Both the position numbers and the translations under genes were made by a program. From positions 1 through 64,000 of the forward strand of contig QOQE01000003.1 of assembly GCA_003331935.1 (NCBI GenBank): a DNA stretch of 64,000 nucleotides, written 5' to 3'. The DNA is from Alphaproteobacteria bacterium. GTDB taxonomy: Bacteria > Pseudomonadota > Alphaproteobacteria > Rhodobacterales > Rhodobacteraceae. Below the pieces are notes generated by a model. That model was given only the letters and a program-made list of their open reading frames with translations, was not told the DNA's origin and did not search any database. Shown here in pieces: positions 8,301 through 17,135 of the stretch. The number at the start of each line of letters is the position of its first letter. Within the stretch, counting starts at the first letter, position 1.

Positions 8301-9257
8301 ATGAACAATTTATTAAAATTTTTTACTGCTGCAATTGCAGCGACAGTTTTAAGTACGGGCTCGTTGATAGCCAGGGAAGGCGATCAAATATCTATCGTTG
8401 GATCTTCAACTGTTTTCCCATTCTCAACAATCGTTGCAGAGCGATTTGCGAAAAATACTGACTTTAAAGCCCCAGTTATAGAATCAACTGGAACGGGTGG
8501 TGGTGCAAAACTATTTTGTGCGGGCATCGGTCTTGATCATCCAGATGTAACCAACGCAAGTAGAGCAATGAAATCAAGCGAAAAAGAAACTTGTACTGCA
8601 AACGGTATAACGCCGGTTGAGTATATGATCGGCTTTGATGGAATAACCTTCTCAAACAGCAATAAAGCACAACAGTATTCTTTAACTAAGGAAGAAATTT
8701 TCAAAGCAGTGTCAGCTAAAATAATGTCTAATGGAAAAATGGTAGACAATGGCTACAAGAGATGGAGCGACATTAATCCGTCCTTGCCGAGCGTAAAGAT
8801 AGATGTGTTGGCTCCTCCACCATCTTCTGGTACACGAGACGCTTTTGTGGAGTTGGTCATGCACGACACCTGTAAGAAAGTTTACAAGATGAGTAAGGAT
8901 GATTACAAAGCCTCTTGTTCAGCTTTGAGAGAAGACGGTGCTGTTACCGAGGCAGGAGAAAATGACAACCTTATCATAGAAAAGCTTGCCGCTAATCAGG
9001 GCCGATTTGGTATTTTCGGATATTCATTTCTTGACCAAAATAAAGATAAGGTTCAAGGTTCCATAGTAAACGGCGTAGCACCATCAATGGAAACAATTGC
9101 TGATAGTTCGTACAAAGTTTCCCGGCCACTATTCTTTTACGTCAAAAAAGAGCACGTTGGGGTAGTGCCAGGACTTCAAGAGTTTGCTGACTACTTTATG
9201 AGCTTAACAGTCAGTGGTAGTCCCTTAGAAGCTGCTGGCCTTATTCCAAAGCCATAG
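8301..9257 (+). CDS. pstS: Periplasmic phosphate-binding protein PstS
   Basis: This 318-residue protein captures phosphate in the periplasm and delivers it to PstCA. The N-terminus is a signal peptide with a lysine, a hydrophobic core and a likely cut after LIA (residue 24). The mature protein starts with the typical ISIVGSSTVFPFS. The phosphate-contacting segments GTGGGAKLFC and PPPSSGTRDAFVELV are present. ATG 8301 is chosen because the Shine-Dalgarno AGGAG (8287-8291) lies nine bases upstream; an in-frame TTG at 8292 overlaps that site. It is the best-expressed gene expected in the operon, and a strong stem-loop follows it. The variant belongs to the PstS type common in marine alphaproteobacteria rather than the E. 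coli type. Confidence 0.95.
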   Translation: MNNLLKFFTAAIAATVLSTGSLIAREGDQISIVGSSTVFPFSTIVAERFAKNTDFKAPVIESTGTGGGAKLFCAGIGLDHPDVTNASRAMKSSEKETCTANGITPVEYMIGFDGITFSNSNKAQQYSLTKEEIFKAVSAKIMSNGKMVDNGYKRWSDINPSLPSVKIDVLAPPPSSGTRDAFVELVMHDTCKKVYKMSKDDYKASCSALREDGAVTEAGENDNLIIEKLAANQGRFGIFGYSFLDQNKDKVQGSIVNGVAPSMETIADSSYKVSRPLFFYVKKEHVGVVPGLQEFADYFMSLTVSGSPLEAAGLIPKP

Positions 9258-9280
9258 TGTACTAACCTATTTACTTAGAC

Positions 9281-9310
9281 CATAAAGCCGATTACCATAT
9301 CGGCTTTATG
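9281..9310 (+). other. Stem-loop between pstS and pstC
   Basis: CATAAAGCCGAT and ATCGGCTTTATG form a perfect 12-base-pair stem around a six-base loop. No T-run follows, so it is unlikely to be a simple terminator. In binding-protein operons such hairpins protect the upstream mRNA from 3' decay, letting the binding protein be made in excess over the permease; that role is inferred here. Confidence 0.7.
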
Positions 9311-9343
9311 GCACATTAAATTACAGACAGGATTTTCACTTCA

Positions 9344-10726
9344 ATGACCCTTCCTATAAGTTTCGTTTTTTTTGTGCTTCTGGGGTTATCTGTATATTTT
9401 TATTATCACGCAAAAAGCAGTATTGTGAGAAAGGCGGCATTTCTTGGAAAGCGTTCAAAGGCACTTCCGTCTCACTATGGACAACAATCCTTTCTCTGGG
9501 CTTTCATACCCTCTTTCCTAATATTATTGGTTCTAACAATCGGTGGGCCAAACTATATAGATCAAATTTTCTACAATAAAATTCAAGAATTAAATCCCAC
9601 GTTTAATGAATCTTTTGTAAGCCTTATCTTGGCAAAAGTTATTAATGTTTCAAATGGTAAGATTTCCACTGATGAAGAAACAATAATAATTCTTGCAAAG
9701 GACTATAAAATTGCTTTCGAGCAACTGCACTTTTATCGTGGATTAGTGGTCATTTTATGCGCTGCGTTATTGGGAATGATTATTTCCTATAGACAGAAAC
9801 CTGGCTCAAACGCAAGGGAACAGGTTGAAAAATTTATAGTTAATATTTTCTTCGCTTCAGCAGTTATTGCTATTTTTACAACAGTAGCCATTATATTAAG
9901 TCTATTTTTTGAAGCGTTGAGATTTTTTAATTTATATAATTTTTTTGATTTTATATTTGGACTTCATTGGGCGCCAAATGTAGCTATAAGAACGGATCAA
10001 GTGGCTGCTGAGGGCTCATTTGGGATGATACCTGTGCTGTTGGGTACATTACTAATTTCTTTCATAGCGATGTGTGTGGCTATCCCAATCGGCCTTTTCT
10101 CTGCAATATATCTTGCAGAGTTTGCTACGCCTAAAATTCGAGATTTCGTAAAACCAACTCTTGAGATTTTAGCTGGTATTCCAACTGTAGTTTACGGATA
10201 TTTTGCCGCTTTGACTGCTGCTCCATTTTTCAGAGATATTGGTTTTTCACTGGGTTTAGACGTTTCATCTGAGTCAGCTATAGCAGCCGGTGCTGTAATG
10301 GGTATAATGATTATTCCTTTTATTTCCTCTTTATCCGACGACGTTATTAGAGCTGTTCCGCAAAGCTTGCGAGACGGTTCAATGGGGCTTGGTGCCACAA
10401 AAGCTGAAACAATTTACATAGTGATACTGCCCGCTGCTATTCCTGGTTTGGTTGGCGCTGTTCTCTTGGCAGTTAGTCGTGCTATCGGAGAGACAATGAT
10501 TGTTGTTATGGCCGCGGGATTAAGCGCAAATTTGACAGTCAATCCATTAGACTCCGTAACCACCGTCACAGTTCAAATTGTTTCACTCCTTACTGGAGAT
10601 ACAGAGTTTGACGACATCAAAACCTTGTCAGCCTTTGGCCTAGGGCTGGCACTTTTCTTTTTCACTTTGTTGCTTAATATTTTTGCACTCTCTATATCGC
10701 GGAGGTTAGCTGAAAGATATGACTAA
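9344..10726 (+). CDS. pstC: Phosphate ABC transporter permease PstC
   Basis: This 460-residue inner-membrane subunit forms the phosphate channel with PstA. It is longer than E. coli PstC (about 320) because it has an N-terminal extension with two hydrophobic segments (about residues 5-75) and a soluble insert, a form common in alphaproteobacteria. The C-terminal half carries the usual six helices and the cytoplasmic EAA-type loop, seen as SLRDGSMGLGATKAETIYIV, which docks to PstB. The [13 protein letters not shown]-like tail ends at a TAA that overlaps the pstA ATG by eight bases, so translation is probably coupled. Confidence 0.95.
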   Translation: MTLPISFVFFVLLGLSVYFYYHAKSSIVRKAAFLGKRSKALPSHYGQQSFLWAFIPSFLILLVLTIGGPNYIDQIFYNKIQELNPTFNESFVSLILAKVINVSNGKISTDEETIIILAKDYKIAFEQLHFYRGLVVILCAALLGMIISYRQKPGSNAREQVEKFIVNIFFASAVIAIFTTVAIILSLFFEALRFFNLYNFFDFIFGLHWAPNVAIRTDQVAAEGSFGMIPVLLGTLLISFIAMCVAIPIGLFSAIYLAEFATPKIRDFVKPTLEILAGIPTVVYGYFAALTAAPFFRDIGFSLGLDVSSESAIAAGAVMGIMIIPFISSLSDDVIRAVPQSLRDGSMGLGATKAETIYIVILPAAIPGLVGAVLLAVSRAIGETMIVVMAAGLSANLTVNPLDSVTTVTVQIVSLLTGDTEFDDIKTLSAFGLGLALFFFTLLLNIFALSISRRLAERYD

Positions 10727-11984
10727 AACTAGTATTAAATCGAGAAGAGCCCGCGAGACCAGATTAAAAGCTTATGGAATTGCCTCTATCAGCTTCGCAC
10801 TAATTATGCTAGCAACCCTACTTATTTCAATAGGACTTAATGGCTACAGTGCTCTGCAACAGGCTTATTTTAAGGTCGAGGTTTCCATCGATGTTGAAAA
10901 GTTCATTGACGAAAGTGGAGCTCTTAACAACAAAAAGATGAATCTGTTTAACTGGGATAGTTTGGTGCAAAGCGCACTAATAGAAATGTTTCCTGCGGTA
11001 AAAGATAGAGATGAAAAAAAGGAACTGTTTGCTATCATTTCCGCTAATTCTGGATACGATCTAAAGGAAACTGTTAAAAGTAATCCGTTGCGTAATGGTT
11101 CTCAAAATCTCGCAGTTTGGCTTCATTTATCTGATGATGCAGATCAATATTTGAAAGGTAGATTAAGTATTGAAATTCCAGAGGAAGATAGAAGAATTAG
11201 TGATAAGCAAATAGCGTGGGTTGATAGCTTGGTAGAGAGAGATATTGCAAAACTTAAATTCAATAAAACATTTTTCACATCTGCTGACTCCAGAGAGCCA
11301 GAGAGCGCTGGAATTCTGGGGTCAGTTATTGGTTCAGCTTTAACCCTTTTTGTTACAATAATATTTGCACTTCCACTGGCTGTTATGGCCGCGATATATC
11401 TCGAGTATTTTGCAAAACCTGGAAGGATTACAGACTTTATTGAAGTAAATGTTAACAATTTAGCAGCAGTCCCTTCTATAGTATTTGGATTGCTGGGTTT
11501 ATCAGTTTTTCTTTCCACATTTGGTCTTCCAAGATCAGCACCTCTTGTCGGTGGTCTTGTGTTAGGTTTGATGACCCTTCCTACGATAATTATCGCCTCA
11601 AGAGCATCTATACGCTCAATCCCTCCATCTATTAGAGAAGCCGCTCTGGGACTGGGTGCTTCAAAAATGCAAGCTGCACTTCATCATGTTTTGCCTTTAG
11701 CTGCACCTGGAATTTTAACAGGAACAATAATTGGTATGGCACAAGCATTGGGTGAGACAGCACCTCTTTTAATGATTGGTATGGTAGCGTTTATAATTGA
11801 TATTCCAACTACCTTTACGTCTAGTGCCACAGCCATGCCAGTTCAAATATATATGTGGTCTGACAGCGCAGAAAGAGCGTTTTATGAAAGGAGTTCTTTA
11901 GCTATACTATTCTTGGTAGCGTTTTTGATCTCAATGAATCTGTTAGCTGTTGTATTGAGGAAAAAATTTGAGAAGAAATGGTGA
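10719..11984 (+). CDS. pstA: Phosphate ABC transporter permease PstA
   Basis: This 421-residue membrane protein is the partner of PstC. One N-terminal membrane segment (about residues 20-45) is followed by a periplasmic domain of about 130 residues absent in E. coli PstA but usual for the alphaproteobacterial form. Five further helices follow, with the docking loop [20 protein letters not shown]. The start overlaps the end of pstC and the gene stops five bases before pstB, which shows tight operon packing. It is complete, with no unusual residues. Confidence 0.95.
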   Translation: MTKTSIKSRRARETRLKAYGIASISFALIMLATLLISIGLNGYSALQQAYFKVEVSIDVEKFIDESGALNNKKMNLFNWDSLVQSALIEMFPAVKDRDEKKELFAIISANSGYDLKETVKSNPLRNGSQNLAVWLHLSDDADQYLKGRLSIEIPEEDRRISDKQIAWVDSLVERDIAKLKFNKTFFTSADSREPESAGILGSVIGSALTLFVTIIFALPLAVMAAIYLEYFAKPGRITDFIEVNVNNLAAVPSIVFGLLGLSVFLSTFGLPRSAPLVGGLVLGLMTLPTIIIASRASIRSIPPSIREAALGLGASKMQAALHHVLPLAAPGILTGTIIGMAQALGETAPLLMIGMVAFIIDIPTTFTSSATAMPVQIYMWSDSAERAFYERSSLAILFLVAFLISMNLLAVVLRKKFEKKW

Positions 11985-11988
11985 AATA

Positions 11989-12747
11989 ATGACTAGCAAA
12001 TTTAGAACAAAGAATGTTGAGGTTTATTACAGCGACAAAAAAGCGATAAGAGATATAAGCCTCAATATAGAGAAAAATATAGTTACGGCGCTTATAGGTC
12101 CTTCGGGGTGTGGAAAATCAACTTTTTTGCGTTGTCTAAATAGAATGAACGATGTCATTGAAAATTGTTCAATAAAAGGGAGTATTCATCTTGATGAGCA
12201 AGATATTTATGGGCCAGATATAGATCCTGTCGAACTCAGAGCACGCGTTGGAATGGTTTTTCAAAAACCAAATCCGTTTCCGAAGTCTATTTTTGACAAC
12301 ATTGCCTACGGTCCAAGAATTCATGGCTTGGCTAGCAGTGACAATGAGTTGAAAGATATAGTTTACAACAGTTTAGAAAAAGCAGGACTTATAGATGAAG
12401 TCAAAGATAGGTTAAATGATCAAGCGACTGGGCTTTCAGGGGGTCAGCAACAGAGAATTTGTATTGCCAGAGCAATCGCCGTAAGCCCTGAAGTAATCTT
12501 GATGGACGAACCCTGCTCGGCCCTCGACCCTATAGCTACCGCAAAAATTGAGGAGCTTATGAATGAACTATGTGAGTCTTATACCATAATTATTGTAACC
12601 CATTCAATGCAACAAGCAGCACGGGTATCAAAGAAAACAGCCTTTTTTCATTTAGGAGACTTAATTGAATATAACGACACAGATAAAATTTTTACTCAAC
12701 CCGAAAATGAAAAAACACAAGACTACATTACCGGAAGATTTGGATGA
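11989..12747 (+). CDS. pstB: Phosphate ABC transporter ATP-binding protein PstB
   Basis: This 252-residue ATPase drives PstCA. Walker A is GPSGCGKST (37-45). The signature is LSGGQQQR, and Walker B with D-loop is [12 protein letters not shown], followed by the His-switch [11 protein letters not shown]. The phosphate-family feature [20 protein letters not shown] is also present. The ATG at 11989 is preferred to an upstream in-frame TTG at 11968 inside pstA because it gives the standard N-terminus and lies five bases after the pstA stop. It also relays transporter state to PhoR through PhoU. Confidence 0.96.
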   Translation: MTSKFRTKNVEVYYSDKKAIRDISLNIEKNIVTALIGPSGCGKSTFLRCLNRMNDVIENCSIKGSIHLDEQDIYGPDIDPVELRARVGMVFQKPNPFPKSIFDNIAYGPRIHGLASSDNELKDIVYNSLEKAGLIDEVKDRLNDQATGLSGGQQQRICIARAIAVSPEVILMDEPCSALDPIATAKIEELMNELCESYTIIIVTHSMQQAARVSKKTAFFHLGDLIEYNDTDKIFTQPENEKTQDYITGRFG

Positions 12748-12759
12748 AAAGGATAAAGA

Positions 12760-13443
12760 ATGACTTTACATATTTCATCAGCATATAACGAAGACTTAAT
12801 TCACATTAACAGCAAAATCGTGGAGATGGGTGGCTTGTGCGAGCAGATTATAGATAACACTAACCTTTCGATAAAGGATAATAACGTTCAACTTGCTGAA
12901 AAGGCTATTCTTTTAGACGAGAAGCTTGATTTTCTAGAAAATGAAATCAACGAGTCCGTGATAAAGGCAATTGCTTTGAGACAACCTGTTGCCGATGATT
13001 TACGGGTTTTATTCTCTGCAATAAAGATTTCTGGAGCTTTTGAAAGGGTCGGTGATCTTTGCAAAAATATAGCAAAGCGCACCCAACTTCTAACCGATGA
13101 AAACCAGATAGAAATAAGAAGAGAAATATTCGAGCTAGGTGAAAAGGTAAAAAAACAGCTCACTCGATCCATTAACTCATATACCGATAAAGATACTAAG
13201 TTAGCTACAAAAGTGTGGAAAAATGATTATAAAGTTGATCAGATGTATACCGATCTTTTTAATAATCTTCTCGTATATTTAAAAAAGAAAAAACGAGTAG
13301 CCTCTGGCTCCCACCTTATGATTATAGCAAAAAATTATGAGAGAATTGGAGATCATGCTACTCATATTGGAGAAATGACACACTTTGCGATAACAGGTGA
13401 GAATTTAGTTGCTGTTCGACCAAAAGTTAATCTACCCGTATAG
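12760..13443 (+). CDS. phoU: Phosphate transport regulator PhoU
   Basis: This 227-residue, all-helical protein has two PhoU repeats (about residues 15-105 and 118-212). It links the Pst transporter to PhoR and keeps the Pho regulon off when phosphate is plentiful. The metal-binding E/DxxxD-type motifs of each repeat can be seen in GAFERVGDLCKNIAKR and YERIGDHATHIGEM. It starts 12 bases after pstB and ends 14 bases before phoB. The length and the order pstB-phoU-phoB are typical. Confidence 0.95.
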   Translation: MTLHISSAYNEDLIHINSKIVEMGGLCEQIIDNTNLSIKDNNVQLAEKAILLDEKLDFLENEINESVIKAIALRQPVADDLRVLFSAIKISGAFERVGDLCKNIAKRTQLLTDENQIEIRREIFELGEKVKKQLTRSINSYTDKDTKLATKVWKNDYKVDQMYTDLFNNLLVYLKKKKRVASGSHLMIIAKNYERIGDHATHIGEMTHFAITGENLVAVRPKVNLPV

Positions 13444-13457
13444 AGGTTATTTTAATT

Positions 13458-14153
13458 ATGAAACAAAAAGTTTTGGTTGTTGAAGATGATAAGGACATTC
13501 AAGAAATTATAGAATATAATTTTACTAGCGAAGGCTACGAAGTAATTACATGCTCAGATGGCGAAGATGCCGTCGACCTTATTAGGCATGAGACACCAGA
13601 TCTTGTTATTTTGGATTGGATGCTCCCAAATCTATCTGGCTCGGAAATACTTAGGCAAGTACGTTCAAGCAAGAAAATAAGAAAAACACCTATCATAATG
13701 CTCACAGCGCGCACTGAAGAAATTGATAAATTGAAAGCTTTTGACACTGGAGCAGATGATTATATAACCAAGCCTTTTTCTAATGCAGAGTTAATAGCGA
13801 GAACAAAGGCATTACTTAGGCGAAGTATTGACAACAATGATTCTGACACTTTAGTCTTTCATGATATTGAACTAAATCGCGATAAAAAAAGAGTGTTTAG
13901 AGGTACAAAGGAAATAAAATTAGGGCCAGTGGAATTTAAGTTACTTGAAGTTTTTCTAATGAGGCCAGGACAGGTATTTAACAGGGAACAGTTGTTAGAT
14001 AAAGTCTGGGGCAATGATATATACGTCGAGGAAAGAACTGTAGATGTCCATGTGGGACGTTTACGGAGAGCGCTCAACAGGGGTAAATTGAAAAAGGATC
14101 CGATACGAACGGTAAGAAGTGCCGGTTATTCACTTAATGAGAACTATAGTTAG
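13458..14153 (+). CDS. phoB: Phosphate regulon response regulator PhoB
   Basis: This 231-residue OmpR-family regulator binds Pho boxes when phosphorylated by PhoR. The receiver domain (1-120) has the acidic pair ED at 9-10, the phospho-acceptor Asp53 in VILDWMLPN, and the switch lysine in YITKPFS. The C-terminal winged helix (about 130-230) includes VEERTVDVHVGRLRRAL, the recognition-helix region. Its three likely targets in this window are the 11-base repeat sites before phnC, gap-arsJ and pstS. It ends seven bases before the convergent glycosyltransferase gene. Confidence 0.96.
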   Translation: MKQKVLVVEDDKDIQEIIEYNFTSEGYEVITCSDGEDAVDLIRHETPDLVILDWMLPNLSGSEILRQVRSSKKIRKTPIIMLTARTEEIDKLKAFDTGADDYITKPFSNAELIARTKALLRRSIDNNDSDTLVFHDIELNRDKKRVFRGTKEIKLGPVEFKLLEVFLMRPGQVFNREQLLDKVWGNDIYVEERTVDVHVGRLRRALNRGKLKKDPIRTVRSAGYSLNENYS

Positions 14154-14160
14154 TGGCGTC

Positions 14161-15153
14161 TCATCGGATATGAAGGTAGGAGAAAAATTTTTCTGATGCT
14201 TTTTCCCAAGAAAAATTCTTTGCATGTTTTATAGCAGTTGATGCACTAAGAGATTCTAATCCTCGTACTGCTTCAGCCAAATCTTCTCTCAAGATTCCTG
14301 CTTTCGATTTGCCGATAACATCTTTCGGACCAGAAACATTATATGCCGCCACAGGTAGCCCACATGCCATTGCTTCGAGTAATACCAGTCCAAAGGTATC
14401 GGTTTTTGATGGAAAGACAAAATAATCACACTCTTGATAAATATTTGCTATTTCCTCATGACTTTTATTTCCAAAGAAATTGACGTCTGGGTATTTTTCT
14501 CTAAGTCTTTTTTCTTCAGGGCCATCGCCTATCATCCATTTTTCTCCATCGATTTTTAGACTTAGGAACGCATCTAAATTTTTCTCTATCGCTAGTCGAC
14601 TTGTGCACACATATACCTTTTTCTTTCTAGCAATTCTTTTCTTAGGTTGAAATGTTGAAAGATCGACTCCTAAAGACCATACTTCAGGTTTCCCCACATT
14701 CCATTTGATAAGATCTTCTTGAACTGATTTAGAAGGAACAAGCACTCTCTTTGAATGTTTATGAAACCATCTTAGAAAAGCGTATGTCCAAGACAACGGG
14801 ATTCCTGTTCGTGCCTTTATGTATTCAGGGAAACGTGTTTGAAAAGCGGTTGTATAACATATTTTGTTTTTATATGCGTACGATCGAGCAGCTATTCCCA
14901 GAGGACCTTCTGTATTAATATGGAGTGCATCTGGTTTCAAATCATCAAGGATAGAAAATACTTTTTTTCTTACGAAAAGAGCTAATCTTATTTCTGGATA
15001 AGTTGGGCAAGGAATATTTTTAAAACGGTCGGGGCCTATAACAAAAACATCGTGTCCCATTTCTCTCAGATGTTTGACTGTCTGCTGTATGCAAACGACG
15101 ACGCCATTGACTTGGGGTGTCCACGCATCTGTTGTAATCACTATTTTCGACAA
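14161..15153 (-). CDS. GT4-family glycosyltransferase, probable phosphate-starvation glycolipid synthase (Agt type)
   Basis: This 330-residue GT-B fold enzyme probably transfers a sugar to diacylglycerol at the membrane. The N-terminus MSKIVITTDAWTPQVNGVV is typical of the GT4 subgroup that includes bacterial mannosyl- and glucosyl-diacylglycerol synthases. The C-terminal donor site contains PSKTDTFGLVLLEAMACGLP, the E-x7-E-type motif (near residue 250). It lies seven bases downstream of the PlcP-type gene, and this pairing is known in marine bacteria that replace phospholipids by glycolipids under phosphorus limitation. Its position beside phoB supports that role. The exact sugar (glucose, glucuronate or other) cannot be told. 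Confidence 0.82.
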   Translation of the reverse strand: MSKIVITTDAWTPQVNGVVVCIQQTVKHLREMGHDVFVIGPDRFKNIPCPTYPEIRLALFVRKKVFSILDDLKPDALHINTEGPLGIAARSYAYKNKICYTTAFQTRFPEYIKARTGIPLSWTYAFLRWFHKHSKRVLVPSKSVQEDLIKWNVGKPEVWSLGVDLSTFQPKKRIARKKKVYVCTSRLAIEKNLDAFLSLKIDGEKWMIGDGPEEKRLREKYPDVNFFGNKSHEEIANIYQECDYFVFPSKTDTFGLVLLEAMACGLPVAAYNVSGPKDVIGKSKAGILREDLAEAVRGLESLSASTAIKHAKNFSWEKASEKFFSYLHIR

Positions 15154-15160
15154 TTTAGCC

Positions 15161-15949
15161 CTACTTAGCGCTTTCGACCGGTGCCAATCTGCCTTTTGTT
15201 TTAGCCCACTCGATTATTTCAAGTTTACCATCAAGATTCTCAACTAAAGCAGTCATTGATTCTACCCAATCTCCGTCATTAGCATAGATTATATCTTCAA
15301 CAGTTTTCATCTCAGCCTTATGAATATGACCACAAATCACGCCATCACAACCTCTTCGCCTAGTCTCTGTCGCGATGGACTTTTCAAAAGCAGACATAAA
15401 CGAAACAGCTAACTTCACTTTTGATTTTAAATATTGTGAAAGAGACCAATAAGGGAGTTTAAAGAGACGTCTAATAGCATTAAAAACAGCATTTATTTTC
15501 AATAAAAATACATACGCCCAATCACCAATATAGGCGAGCCACCTTGCGTGCTGAATAACGTTGTCAAACAAATCTCCGTGAACGACCCAGAATTTTTTGC
15601 CATCAGCTGTGTGATGTATGTCATCATCCTTAACCTTTATGCCTCCCATTGTAAGGCCCACAAAGTCTCTAGCAACCTCGTCATGATTCCCTGGGATAAA
15701 TATGATTTCCGTGCCTCTTTTTGCTTTCTCTAAAATTTTCTGCACAACATCATTATGGGTCTGTGGCCAGTACCATCTTTTGGATAATTGCCAACCGTCC
15801 ACTATGTCACCAACAAGATAAATTTTTTCACATTCAATGGTCTTTAGAAACTCTAGAAATTCCTTAGCTCTTGACCCCTTTGTTCCCAAATGCACGTCAG
15901 AAACCCACACCGTCTTAAAAACCTTTGCTCTGTAACTAAGATCATTCAT
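15161..15949 (-). CDS. plcP: PlcP-type metallophosphoesterase (phospholipase C for lipid remodelling)
   Basis: This 262-residue calcineurin-like phosphoesterase should cut phospholipid head groups to give diacylglycerol, which the neighbouring glycosyltransferase then glycosylates. Metal-binding motifs are all present: SDVHLG (17-22), GDIVDGW (47-53), GNHDE (87-91), VVHGD (122-126) and GHIH (207-210). A hydrophobic and basic middle section (about 130-185) may contact the membrane. Similar proteins are often annotated UDP-2,3-diacylglucosamine diphosphatase (LpxH), but length, the SDVHLGTKGSRA motif and the gene pair point to PlcP. I found no clear Pho box in the 271 bases upstream. Confidence 0.82.
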   Translation of the reverse strand: MNDLSYRAKVFKTVWVSDVHLGTKGSRAKEFLEFLKTIECEKIYLVGDIVDGWQLSKRWYWPQTHNDVVQKILEKAKRGTEIIFIPGNHDEVARDFVGLTMGGIKVKDDDIHHTADGKKFWVVHGDLFDNVIQHARWLAYIGDWAYVFLLKINAVFNAIRRLFKLPYWSLSQYLKSKVKLAVSFMSAFEKSIATETRRRGCDGVICGHIHKAEMKTVEDIIYANDGDWVESMTALVENLDGKLEIIEWAKTKGRLAPVESAK

Positions 15950-16220
15950 TATTTATTCCAAAAACGCGTGTTGATTAAACTGACTTGTAAAACTCAAAGA
16001 TTGGTTTGTTTTTTTGTCTTAATTTGACTGCTTGGACAATTTAATATAGATCCTTACCATATTATTTAAATACTCGTTTTGAAAGAAAAATGTGAAAAAA
16101 GGCACAGAACCCATTTTTGGTTCATGAGTACGCTAAATAGATTGCTTTTAATTCTGGTCTACGAGAGGAATAAGAGGTCTTGAATAAAAAAGTACAACAT
16201 ATGCGGAAGGTAGCGGACAC
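15950..16220. other. 271-base gap between divergent plcP and ketopantoate-reductase-like genes
   Basis: I searched this gap for a tRNA, Pho boxes and small genes and found none that convinced me. A possible vegetative promoter for the rightward gene is TTGACT (16024-16029) with TATAGA (16045-16050), but its 15-base spacer is short. GAACC and GGTTC near 16107-16123 could form a weak hairpin. A GGAAGG-like ribosome site precedes the ATG at 16221. Confidence 0.4.
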
Positions 16221-17135
16221 ATGAAACTTCTTGTTTTAGGTGCGGGAGCTGTTGGTGGTTATTTCGGCGGAAGAATGGCTGAAGTGGGTATGGATGTTAC
16301 TTTTCTAGTAAGAGACAAAAGAAAGCAAAAATTAGAAAAAACAGGTCTAATAATAAAGAGCCCAAAAGGCGACTTTTCAATGAAGCCCAATCTAGTAACA
16401 TTGGATAAGGTGGACAGTATCTTTGATGTAATAGTGCTTACTAATAAGGCGTATGATTTAGACACAATTCTACAGTCAAATTTTCCTGTAAAGGACGGAT
16501 CGATAATTATCCCTTTGCTTAATGGATATACACACATAGAAAAATTAATGAGTAAATTTCCAAACGCTCGCTTATTTGGGGGTATTGCGCACATATTTTC
16601 TACGTTGAGCCAAGAGGGTGAGATTCACCATTTTAATGATATTCACTCCCTCACTTTTGGTCACTTGAATAACGCTGATGAAACAGACGGAAGAAAATTT
16701 TTTGACGCCTGTAGTTCAGCAAACTTCTCCATTAAGTACTCCGATAATATCACTGTAGACCTTTGGCATAAGTGGATACTGATCGCAACAGTAGCTGGAG
16801 CCACTACTCTATTTAACGCAACTGTAGGAGAAATTGCTTCAACTGAGCATGGGCGATCATTCATAAAGGGCCTTCATGAAGAGTGTGTCAATATCGCAAA
16901 GTCTGAAAAAATTCAGGTGAATGCCGAAGATTTAGCACAACAGCGCCAATTTCTTTCCGACAAAAAATCTACGTGGAACTCCTCTATGCGGAGAGATATG
17001 CTCAATAATTCAAAGATTGAAAGCGCGCATATATTTTTAGAGCTTATTAAGATTTCGGACAAAAACAATGTATTATGTCCCTCCTTAAAAACCGTAATGA
17101 TAAACGGTGAGATTTATATGCGGACGATCCTCTAA
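16221..17135 (+). CDS. 2-dehydropantoate 2-reductase family protein (PanE/ApbA-like)
   Basis: This 304-residue NADPH-dependent reductase family enzyme carries a Rossmann motif GAGAVGGYFGG near residues 7-17. A C-terminal helical domain contains the catalytic-lysine region around DLWHKWILIATVAGAT. Family members reduce ketopantoate to pantoate for coenzyme A synthesis, but many paralogues act on other 2-keto acids, so panE is not certain. The length is normal. It converges with, and overlaps by four bases, a PNPOx-like gene on the other strand. Confidence 0.85.
   Translation: MKLLVLGAGAVGGYFGGRMAEVGMDVTFLVRDKRKQKLEKTGLIIKSPKGDFSMKPNLVTLDKVDSIFDVIVLTNKAYDLDTILQSNFPVKDGSIIIPLLNGYTHIEKLMSKFPNARLFGGIAHIFSTLSQEGEIHHFNDIHSLTFGHLNNADETDGRKFFDACSSANFSIKYSDNITVDLWHKWILIATVAGATTLFNATVGEIASTEHGRSFIKGLHEECVNIAKSEKIQVNAEDLAQQRQFLSDKKSTWNSSMRRDMLNNSKIESAHIFLELIKISDKNNVLCPSLKTVMINGEIYMRTIL

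Noticed and set aside
15950-16220. Pho box or tRNA in the plcP-panE gap
   Set aside because: TGAC-type words occur but not at 11-base spacing, and GGTTCATGA is not a proper T-arm; no cloverleaf can be drawn.
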